Positions 1 to 5,487 of a DNA stretch of 17,418 nucleotides are shown piece after piece. Origin of the DNA: Arthrobacter sp. (GTDB taxonomy: Bacteria; Actinomycetota; Actinomycetes; Actinomycetales; Micrococcaceae); contig JAODMS010000135.1 in assembly GCA_025464925.1 (NCBI GenBank), positions 1 to 17,418 on the forward strand. The letters run 5' to 3'. The notes below the pieces were generated by a model. That model saw only the letters and a list, made by a program, of their open reading frames with translations. It was not told the DNA's origin and made no database searches. The position numbers and the translations under genes are program-made. Every line of letters begins with the position of its first letter. The first letter of the stretch is position 1.

Positions 1-729
1 AAGGTCCAGTTCTTCCTGGAAGACACCATCAACGCCTTCATCGAGGAAGCCACCGCCGAGGGCACCGGCGATGATTGGGACTTCAACCTGCTCTGGTCCA
101 ATCTCAAGACGCTGTATCCGGTGAGCGTCACGGCTGACGACGTGATCGACGAAGCCGGCGGGAAGTCACGGATCACCGTTGATTTCCTCAAGGAAGAGAT
201 CCTGTCCGATGCCCGTCTGGTCTACCAGGCCAGGGAAGAGGCGATCGGCGCCGAGAGCATGCGCGAACTCGAGCGCCGGGTGGTCCTCTCCGTGATCGGA
301 CGCAAGTGGCAGGAACACCTCTACGAGATGGACTATTTAAAGGAAGGCATTGGGCTGCGGGCAATGGCCCAGCGTGATCCCCTGGTGGAGTACCAGCGCG
401 AGGGATTCATCATGTTCCAGGCCATGATGGAGGCCATCCGCGAGGAAAGCGTCGGTTTCCTGTTCAACCTGGAGGTCGAGGTGTCGCCGGCCGAGGACGT
501 TGTCGTGGCCGACACCGAGGGCCAGCACACGGAGCACCACGTGCCGCAGATCCATGCTGCCGGGCTCCAGGCCCCGGAAAAGCCCGCCCAGTTGCAGTAC
601 ACCGCCCCCGGCGAGGACGGCGCGGCCCAGACCCGCATCGAGAGCAAGAGTTCCGGACGCTCGGGCAACCCGGCCAGGTCCGCCGGGCAGGACGCCAACC
701 GGCGTGCCAGCAAGAAGAAGCGGCGCTGA
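1..729 (+). CDS. secA: Protein translocase ATPase SecA, C-terminal part (gene starts before the window)
   Basis: The reading frame is open from base 1 and ends at a TGA at 727-729, giving the last 242 residues of SecA. SecA is the cytosolic ATPase that pushes preproteins through the SecYEG channel. The helical wing and scaffold are visible: the run around [20 protein letters not shown] followed by [19 protein letters not shown] is near-invariant in the family, and the [14 protein letters not shown] helix follows. After about residue 160 of the fragment the tail becomes low-complexity (Pro, Ala, Gly, Ser) and ends in a basic KKKRR. No CxCx8CH zinc-binding motif is present, which is usual for actinobacterial SecA1. 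The gene ends at a strong hairpin at 760-807. Identity is secure; SecA1 rather than SecA2 is inferred from the tail and from the Rv3235-family neighbour. Confidence 0.97.
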   Translation, partial: KVQFFLEDTINAFIEEATAEGTGDDWDFNLLWSNLKTLYPVSVTADDVIDEAGGKSRITVDFLKEEILSDARLVYQAREEAIGAESMRELERRVVLSVIGRKWQEHLYEMDYLKEGIGLRAMAQRDPLVEYQREGFIMFQAMMEAIREESVGFLFNLEVEVSPAEDVVVADTEGQHTEHHVPQIHAAGLQAPEKPAQLQYTAPGEDGAAQTRIESKSSGRSGNPARSAGQDANRRASKKKRR

Positions 730-759
730 ACCGCGCCTGACACCGTCCCCTAGCTTGGA

Positions 760-807
760 CGAAACGAAGGAGGACCGGAACGGTAGTTCCGGTCCTCCTT
801 CGTTTCG
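760..807. terminator. Bidirectional intrinsic terminator between secA and the Rv3235-family gene
   Basis: Bases 760-781 and 786-807 are perfect reverse complements (22 bp) around a GGTA loop. The stem begins CGAAACGAAGG, so the right arm ends in a T-rich CCTTCGTTTCG on either strand. It sits 30 bases after the secA stop and 54 bases beyond the stop of the convergent minus-strand gene, so it can end transcription from both sides. Confidence 0.9.
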
Positions 808-860
808 CACCTCCTTTCATGAGCCTCGCGGTTCGCTCAGCCGCCCCCCAGCCGGGCCAC

Positions 861-1382
861 TCAGCCGATCTCCAACGCAGTGATCCGCCAGGCAAGCTTG
901 TTGCGCTCCAGCCGCAGGGCGACGGCTCGGACGCGCAAATCATCGACAACGACGGCGCTGGCCTCGTAGACGTCCTCGGACACCCGGCAGGCCCGGACCG
1001 AGCGGACCGAAGGGTTCCGGTGCAGCCGCCCCGCGGTCGGCGAGCTGCCGCACGCTACCCGGCGAGTCAGTGCCGCCCGGTGCTGCAGGGCCGCAAGGCA
1101 GTGCTGGTCCAGGCGCCGGGCGAGCTGCTGCGCAGGCCGGGTACCCGACAGGACTTCGATGGCTGCCTGTACCGTGCTCCGGCAGATCGCACATATCTCG
1201 ATGCACTCATCCGCTACGCGCAGGGAAGCAGAGCCGGCGGATCCGGCACGGTCCGGCGGGTGCAGACGCGCGGCGGAGGGCTGCCCGGGACGGACGTCCG
1301 GTCCTGGGGCGGGGACCAGACGGAGGGGCGTGGCTTGTGAAGCGGGGCCGGCAACTGCGCCGGTCCCGGGCATTGCGCTCAT
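861..1382 (-). CDS. Rv3235-family protein
   Basis: This 173-residue protein has a low-complexity Ala/Gly/Pro-rich first 50 residues and a conserved C-terminal part. The end, running VRACRVSEDVYEASAVVV then a basic stretch and WRITALEIG at the very C terminus, matches what I remember of the actinobacterial Rv3235 family. That family is often found near secA; its function is unknown. Its alternating beta-strand pattern recalls small cone-shaped folds of the SnoaL/NTF2 type, but this is inference. The ATG at 1382 is preceded by AAAGGAAG about 5 bases upstream, which fixes the start; a second in-frame ATG lies three codons later. It follows the LysM gene by 101 bases on the same strand, so the two may be co-transcribed. 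There is no signal peptide or membrane segment. Confidence 0.82.
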   Translation of the reverse strand: MSAMPGTGAVAGPASQATPLRLVPAPGPDVRPGQPSAARLHPPDRAGSAGSASLRVADECIEICAICRSTVQAAIEVLSGTRPAQQLARRLDQHCLAALQHRAALTRRVACGSSPTAGRLHRNPSVRSVRACRVSEDVYEASAVVVDDLRVRAVALRLERNKLAWRITALEIG

Positions 1383-1483
1383 GGTGCTTCCTTTGCGGTG
1401 GGGGATGGATTCCTGCGTTGCTACTGCACTTCCTGGCTGCTGCTGTACTGCTGTCCGGGCACGGGCGGCGCCGTCCGGCGCTG

Positions 1484-2326
1484 TCAGGGGCCCGGCGGCA
1501 GCCGGAGAACCTGCCCCGGGAACAAGATGTCGGGGTTCTCTCCGATGACTGCACGGTTGGCCCGGTAGAGCCGGGGCCACTCCCTGGCGATGTCGACGTC
1601 TGAGGCGAACGGGCCCAGTTCCGCGGCGGAAAGGCTCCACAGCGAATCCCCGGCGCGGACAATCAACTCGCCGCGCTCCGCTGCCGGCTCCTGGGTCCGC
1701 AGCTGGCGGGCCGCGAGCGGTCCGGGCTCCACGACCGGGCCGGACGGCTTCCACCGCGGATCCAGTCCGGCCCCGCGGTCGCCAACCGGTGCGGGCGGCG
1801 GTGGGGGTGCCGGGAGCGAAGCGGCCGGCCCGGCGCCCGGCGGGTTCCTGGATCCCGGAAGGGAGGCCTCCGCCGTTGGGGTCCACGCCGCCGAAACCGC
1901 TGCCTGCGAGGACCCGCCGGCGCCGGGTACGGCGGGCGGGGTGGCTGCGCTGGCCAGCGGGGCGGTGACGAGCTGGAGTCCTAAGGCGGCCAAGGCCAGC
2001 CGGCGCATAAAGGCGGGGCTGAACCTTCCGGCGGCCGCTGCTGCCAGTGAGCTGCCTCTGCGCTCCAGCAGCGCCGCTGCGACAGCCATCGCCAGGGACA
2101 TCGCCCACCAAGTGACGACGGTAAGGCCCACAGTGTTCGCCGCTATCCCGAGCTGGTCCTCGAACGAAAGAGACTGCTGGCGTCCCGAGGCGGAACGCCA
2201 GCGCTGCAGAAGGTTGTCTCCCGTAGCCGCAAGAAAGGTTCCCAGCAGCAGGATCACTGTGGCCATCGCTGCGTCCGCCCCCACGTGGCAGCGGGGTGCA
2301 GCTTGCCGGCGTTGCGTCGTGTCCAT
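1484..2326 (-). CDS. Membrane-anchored LysM-domain protein
   Basis: This 280-residue protein has three predicted membrane helices at about 18-36, 63-87 and 107-127, then a Pro/Ala/Gly-rich linker (about 130-215) and one C-terminal LysM domain at about 220-277. The LysM hallmarks are LIVRAGDSLWSLSA at the start, a WPRLYRANRAVIG helix and the closing NPDILFPGQVLRLP. LysM domains bind N-acetylglucosamine-containing glycans, usually peptidoglycan, so the domain is probably displayed outside the membrane; no catalytic domain is attached. I place the start at the ATG at 2326, because GGAGG lies 8 bases upstream; an in-frame TTG at 2341 would put that GGAGG inside the gene. It shares a divergent AT-rich promoter region with the gene at 2482 and lies upstream of the Rv3235-family gene. 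A role in the cell wall is inferred. Confidence 0.88.
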   Translation of the reverse strand: MDTTQRRQAAPRCHVGADAAMATVILLLGTFLAATGDNLLQRWRSASGRQQSLSFEDQLGIAANTVGLTVVTWWAMSLAMAVAAALLERRGSSLAAAAAGRFSPAFMRRLALAALGLQLVTAPLASAATPPAVPGAGGSSQAAVSAAWTPTAEASLPGSRNPPGAGPAASLPAPPPPPAPVGDRGAGLDPRWKPSGPVVEPGPLAARQLRTQEPAAERGELIVRAGDSLWSLSAAELGPFASDVDIAREWPRLYRANRAVIGENPDILFPGQVLRLPPGP

Positions 2327-2357
2327 CGCCAAAGCCTCCAACAGAACTAGATGCTGT

Positions 2358-2385
2358 TTGATATCATTTGAATCTGTTTAATCAA
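2358..2385 (-). promoter_or_regulatory. Candidate promoter of the LysM gene
   Basis: On the minus strand TTGATT (2385-2380) and TATCAA (2363-2358) are separated by 16 bases, each matching the vegetative consensus at four of six positions. Transcription would begin near 2351, about 25 bases before the ATG at 2326 and just ahead of its GGAGG. The local AT-richness in a GC-rich genome supports it. Confidence 0.4.
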
Positions 2386-2405
2386 CTAAAAGCCAGTGTG
2401 AGCCC

Positions 2406-2418
2406 AAATGATTCATTT
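2406..2418. promoter_or_regulatory. 13-bp perfect palindrome, candidate operator
   Basis: AAATGATTCATTT reads AAATGA-T-TCATTT, a perfect inverted repeat about one central base. It lies between the two divergent promoters of the LysM gene and the gene at 2482. Nearby, CTGTTTGAT (2354-2362) and CTGTTTAAT (2374-2382) form a direct repeat exactly 20 bases apart. No cognate regulator is known. Confidence 0.35.
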
Positions 2419-2446
2419 TGTCTAGCGATGCCCCTGACCGTGTGGA

Positions 2447-2475
2447 TTGACCGCCCCGCCGCGCACGCCTACGCT
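2447..2475 (+). promoter_or_regulatory. Vegetative-type promoter giving a leaderless transcript
   Basis: TTGACC (2447-2452) and TACGCT (2470-2475) are separated by the ideal 17 bases. The expected start point, 7 bases after the -10 box, is the A of the ATG at 2482. There is no ribosome binding site before that ATG, which fits a leaderless mRNA. Confidence 0.6.
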
Positions 2476-2481
2476 GACGCC

Positions 2482-3051
2482 ATGCGTTGGGATGCCCTGT
2501 TTGAAGACATGGAGGCACAGCTGGCTGCGAGTGAGCGGCTGGATCTTGAGGTGGAAATCGCGGAGCGGGCGCGGGTGGATGCCGCCGAGGTGGAACTTGC
2601 CGACAGGCTTCGTGGGTCTTTGGGGCTCGGGATCCGCGTCCACCTCGGGTCCGGATCCATGTTCGAGGGATCGTTGAGCCATGCCGGTAGCCAATTGCTG
2701 GTGCTCAACGAACCGCGGCACCAGCTGCTCATTCCCTATGCGGCGGTGACGCAGTATTTCGGTCTGGCCCGGCTGGCGGTGCCGGAGCCTTCTCCGGTCC
2801 GTCAACGGCTCGGCCTGGCCAGTGCCCTGCGCGGACTGGCCAGGAGCCGGGCCAGTCTGGCCGTCGTGGTCTCGCGGGGGTCGTCGGAATCGACGCTCCG
2901 TGGCGTCATCGACAGGGTCGGACGGGATTTCCTGGACCTGGCCGTGACGCAGGAGGATGAGGCCCGGCGCGCGGTCGCTGCCTGCCCGGTGGCGACCATT
3001 CCATTCCAGGCCCTGGCAGCCCTCAGGTCCGCCCGGTCCGCCAACGGCTAG
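2482..3051 (+). CDS. Conserved hypothetical protein with two tandem Sm-like halves
   Basis: I do not recognise a named family, although similar proteins beginning MRWDALF are, as I remember, common in Arthrobacter. The 189-residue product has a charged helical N terminus (about 1-45, acidic, with ADRLRGSLG) and then two similar beta-rich units. Unit 1 (about 50-95) has RVHLGSGSMFEGSLSHAG and later LVLNE and LLIPYAAV. Unit 2 (about 124-183) has LAVVVSRGSSESTLRGVIDR, VGRDFLDLAV and later TIPFQALAAL. Both follow a pattern of strand, G-x-L/I turn, strand ending in LxL, then I-P-Y/F-x-A, which resembles the Sm/LSm barrel; that fold is inference. There is no signal peptide or membrane helix. The start at 2482 is chosen over upstream TTG (2368) and ATG (2428) because of the well-placed leaderless promoter and absence of any Shine-Dalgarno. 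It converges with the excisionase-like gene, 55 bases away. Confidence 0.8.
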   Translation: MRWDALFEDMEAQLAASERLDLEVEIAERARVDAAEVELADRLRGSLGLGIRVHLGSGSMFEGSLSHAGSQLLVLNEPRHQLLIPYAAVTQYFGLARLAVPEPSPVRQRLGLASALRGLARSRASLAVVVSRGSSESTLRGVIDRVGRDFLDLAVTQEDEARRAVAACPVATIPFQALAALRSARSANG

Positions 3052-3106
3052 TCCGTTCCGGCCCCAGGAAGAAGCCGGGATCGGTCGGCGGCGCCCGTGT
3101 GCAGTC

Positions 3107-3322
3107 CTAGACGGACTTGGACTTGGCCTCTTCGATCATTCGGCTTGCCTCGGCGTAGCGCTCCTCGATGTATTGTTCGAGCATCTTTTCCTCAATGCGC
3201 CACTGGCCGCGCCCACCCACCTGGATGGCCTTCAGTTCCCCGCTCCGTACAAGAGCATAGGCGGCGGGAGAATTGATCTGGAGCTGTTCGGCGACGTCTG
3301 CGAGGGTCAGGAATCGGGGCAT
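3107..3322 (-). CDS. Small helix-turn-helix DNA-binding protein (excisionase / BldC type)
   Basis: This 71-residue protein begins MPRFLTLADVAEQLQINSPA and continues with a second helix and a wing around ELKAIQVGGRGQWRIEE, then a helical tail (LEQYIEERYAEASRMIEEAK). This is the winged-helix layout of the MerR-like excisionase family, which includes the developmental regulator BldC. I chose the ATG at 3322; the frame continues upstream to 3421, but that extension has no family resemblance. No Shine-Dalgarno precedes the ATG, while CAAAAT sits 6 bases before it, so the message may be leaderless. There is no integrase, attachment site or other phage gene, so a chromosomal regulator is more likely than a phage excisionase. 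It diverges from the SAF/CpaE pair and may control it, which is inference. Confidence 0.88.
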   Translation of the reverse strand: MPRFLTLADVAEQLQINSPAAYALVRSGELKAIQVGGRGQWRIEEKMLEQYIEERYAEASRMIEEAKSKSV

Positions 3323-3359
3323 GACACCATTTTGCCACCGTTGGGCCCAGCCGGTGCCG

Positions 3360-3368
3360 TTATCCACA
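3360..3368 (+). promoter_or_regulatory. DnaA-box sequence
   Basis: TTATCCACA is a perfect match to the classic DnaA box and lies in the 98-base divergent gap between the excisionase-like gene and the SAF-domain gene. The same 10-mer GTTATCCACA recurs, inverted, at 17203-17212. Function here is untested. Confidence 0.4.
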
Positions 3369-3420
3369 ATTTGGAAGTGTTTGTTCCTGCATCTTCCCGT
3401 CGGGGCTTTCGGGCGGAACA

Positions 3421-4122
3421 ATGATGGTGTCCGGCACCGTAAGCCCGGGCGGCGACTACGGGGGGACCAGGGCGCATATGAGTGGCACCACGGCAGCCGG
3501 CGGGGCGCGTCTGAAGAAGCCGTCCTGGAAGGACCCCCGGCTGCTCGTCGGAATCCTGCTGGTCCTGGCTTCGGTGGTGGGCGTCATCTCGCTCGTGGGC
3601 GCCGCCGACCAAACCACCGAGGCATATGCGGCGCGGGATCCGATCGCCGTCGGCGAGACGCTCACCGCTGACAAGCTGCATCGGGTCAAGGTCCGTCTCG
3701 GTGACGTGGAGCAGCGTTACCTCACTCCGGACACCGGACTGGTCGACGGGCTGGTGGCCCTCCAGCGGATCGGCAAGGACCAGTTGCTGCCCCGCGAGAG
3801 CCTGGGACACCTCGACGCGCTGGACCGCAAACCGGTGGCCGTCACGATTGAAGAGAGCCTGCCCACCCAAGCCGCGGCGGGCACGCGGGTGGATGTCTGG
3901 GTGGCGCTACCGGATGCCCGTAATGGCTTCAGTGAGCCGACGCTGCTGCTGCCGGGCGCTGAGATCGCGCAACTCACCGCCGGCAGCACCGCCCTCGGCT
4001 CCACACGGTCCACCGTCGTGATGGTTCTTGTTCCGGACGAGCAGATGCCGAAGCTGTTGGGAGCGCAGGCCAACAAGGCAAAAATATCCGTCGTCTGGAA
4101 TCCGGGTGGTACGTTCCGATGA
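3421..4122 (+). CDS. SAF-domain membrane protein, CpaB-like
   Basis: The product (233 residues from 3421) has a single membrane helix at about 40-61 (LLVGILLVLASVVGVISLVG), with the rest outside. Next comes a SAF domain at about 67-130 (YAARDPIAVGETLTADKL, then GKDQLLPRESLG) and a beta-rich RcpC/CpaB-like C-terminal domain (VAVTIEESLPTQAAAGTRVDVW). In Flp/Tad pilus systems CpaB is an assembly protein of the secretion channel region; SAF domains also occur in sugar-binding antifreeze-like and flagellar FlgA proteins. The ATG at 3421 has only a weak GCGGA upstream; ATG 3424 and ATG 3478 (removing 19 poorly ordered residues) are alternatives. Its stop overlaps the next start as ATGA, so it is translationally coupled to the CpaE-like ATPase. 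No pilin, CpaF or TadBC gene is present in the window. Confidence 0.85.
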   Translation: MMVSGTVSPGGDYGGTRAHMSGTTAAGGARLKKPSWKDPRLLVGILLVLASVVGVISLVGAADQTTEAYAARDPIAVGETLTADKLHRVKVRLGDVEQRYLTPDTGLVDGLVALQRIGKDQLLPRESLGHLDALDRKPVAVTIEESLPTQAAAGTRVDVWVALPDARNGFSEPTLLLPGAEIAQLTAGSTALGSTRSTVVMVLVPDEQMPKLLGAQANKAKISVVWNPGGTFR

Positions 4123-5429
4123 GCATTCCGGTGGTGACAGTCGGTCGTTCCCGCGACGATCTGGTCGGTGGACTGGAGCGCCTCCACGGTCCGGTATCAG
4201 TCGTCCGAAGGTGCAGTGAACTCGCGGAACTGCTCGCAGCCTGCCAGAGCGGGCTGGCCCGCGCTGCCGTCGTGGCTGAGGGCAGCGGGGAGCTGACGGC
4301 GTCGCTCGTGGACCGGTTGTCCGCCGTCGGAGTCGCTGTTCTGGCGCTGACCGACAGCCCAGAGGAAATGGCACGGCTGCAGGGGATTGGCGTGGCCGCG
4401 GAGTGGCACGCGGTGGATGCGGCCACCCTTGCCGCCCGCATCACCGGGGCGGTGGCGCAGCTGAGCGGAGCCGGGCCCTGGCCCCGGCCTGCCGCGGACA
4501 GCTTCCTTGCGGATGCCGGGCCTGAGCTTCGGGCATCGGGCGGCGGCCCCGGCGGCGCTCCGGCTTCCGCCGGGAAGGGGCAGGTCATTGCGGTCTGGGG
4601 GCCCGCCGGGTCGCCCGGTAGGACCCTGGTGGCCGCCAATATCGCCGGGGAACTGGCTGCGGAAGGCAAATCCGTGCTGCTCGTCGACGCTGACAGCTAC
4701 GGGGCCAGCGTGGCCGCCACGCTCGGCCTGCTGGATGAAGCGGCCGGACTGGCGCAGGCCTGCCGGTTGGCGGATCAGGGACTGCTCGACGCCGATGCCC
4801 TGCTGCGGATCGCGACCCCCGTGGCGAGCCGGTCCGGCACGTTCCGGGTCCTCACAGGAATCACGCGCGCGGACCGGTGGACGGAACTCCGCAGTGCGGC
4901 GCTTTCCCTGGTGCTGGAGCGGTCGAGGGAGATGGCCGAGGTTACGGTGGTGGACACCGGTTTCTGCCTGGAGGCCGATGAGCTGGGTTTTGACACGATG
5001 GGGCCGCGCCGGAACGCAGCGACGCTGCGGACCCTGGAACTGGCGGACACCATCTTTGCCATCGGGGCTGCCGACTCGATCGGTGTACCCCGGCTGGTGC
5101 GGGGCCTGGCCGAACTGGAGAACGCCGTCCCGCATGCTTCGCCAAAGGTGGTGATGAACAAGGTCCGGGCCGCAGCCGTGGGACGTTCCCCGGAGCGGCA
5201 GCTGCGGGAAGCCTGGGAACGTTACGGTCCGGGACCGGCGCTTTCAGCGTTCCTTCCGGCCGACCCGGCCGCCAGTGATGCGGCGTTGCTCTCCGGTTCA
5301 CTGTTGCTGGAGAGCGCCCCCGAATCCGAGCTCCGGAGGGCAATCGCCAATCTGGTTTGTGCATCTGCCCAGCGGAACTCCAAGGCCTCTGTCTTTTCTT
5401 CCACAGCGAAGCGCCGGGCAAAGGGCTAG
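4119..5429 (+). CDS. CpaE-like P-loop ATPase (MinD/ParA superfamily)
   Basis: This 436-residue protein has an N-terminal receiver-like region (about 1-115), a Gly/Pro/Ala-rich linker (about 117-153) and a MinD/ParA-type ATPase domain. The nucleotide loop is GPAGSPGRT (about 161-169), following VIAVW. The usual lysine is replaced by arginine and the usual deviant Walker lysine is missing. The A' motif is VLLVDADSYGASVAATLG (about 186-203) and the Walker B strand is VTVVDTGF (about 275-282). CpaE proteins help place or assemble Tad pilus machinery, and actinobacterial relatives include Ssd-type septum regulators. Its start overlaps the stop of the CpaB-like gene (ATGA), so the two are made together. 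The C terminus is basic (KRRAKG). Whether it hydrolyses ATP with an Arg P-loop cannot be told; as I recall this GRT form is common in actinobacterial members. The cell function is inferred. Confidence 0.85.
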   Translation: MSIPVVTVGRSRDDLVGGLERLHGPVSVVRRCSELAELLAACQSGLARAAVVAEGSGELTASLVDRLSAVGVAVLALTDSPEEMARLQGIGVAAEWHAVDAATLAARITGAVAQLSGAGPWPRPAADSFLADAGPELRASGGGPGGAPASAGKGQVIAVWGPAGSPGRTLVAANIAGELAAEGKSVLLVDADSYGASVAATLGLLDEAAGLAQACRLADQGLLDADALLRIATPVASRSGTFRVLTGITRADRWTELRSAALSLVLERSREMAEVTVVDTGFCLEADELGFDTMGPRRNAATLRTLELADTIFAIGAADSIGVPRLVRGLAELENAVPHASPKVVMNKVRAAAVGRSPERQLREAWERYGPGPALSAFLPADPAASDAALLSGSLLLESAPESELRRAIANLVCASAQRNSKASVFSSTAKRRAKG

Positions 5430-5441
5430 GGTCAACTTAAG

Positions 5442-5459
5442 GGCCGCAAAGATGCGGCC
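5442..5459 (+). other. Short hairpin in the cpaE-gdh gap
   Basis: GGCCGC-AAAGAT-GCGGCC is a perfect 6-bp stem with a 6-base loop, 12 bases after the cpaE-like stop and 14 bases before the gdh ribosome binding site. There is only a weak run of T after it, so it may be a weak terminator, a processing site or a leader structure. Confidence 0.35.
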
Positions 5460-5487
5460 ATGAACTTCTTGATGGAGGCGTTTGTCG

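Noticed and set aside
1383..2111. N-terminal extension of the Rv3235-family frame to 2111
   Set aside because: The extension overlaps the LysM gene in another frame and is low-complexity Arg/Pro/Gly. The ATG at 1382 has a good ribosome binding site.
3323..3421. 33-residue N-terminal extension of the excisionase-like protein
   Set aside because: It would run across the divergent promoter region, has no family resemblance, and MPRFLTLADVAEQL is the usual type of start for this family.
3107..5429. A prophage or mobile module based on the excisionase-like gene
   Set aside because: No integrase, transposase, tRNA or terminal repeat is present, and base composition matches the neighbours.
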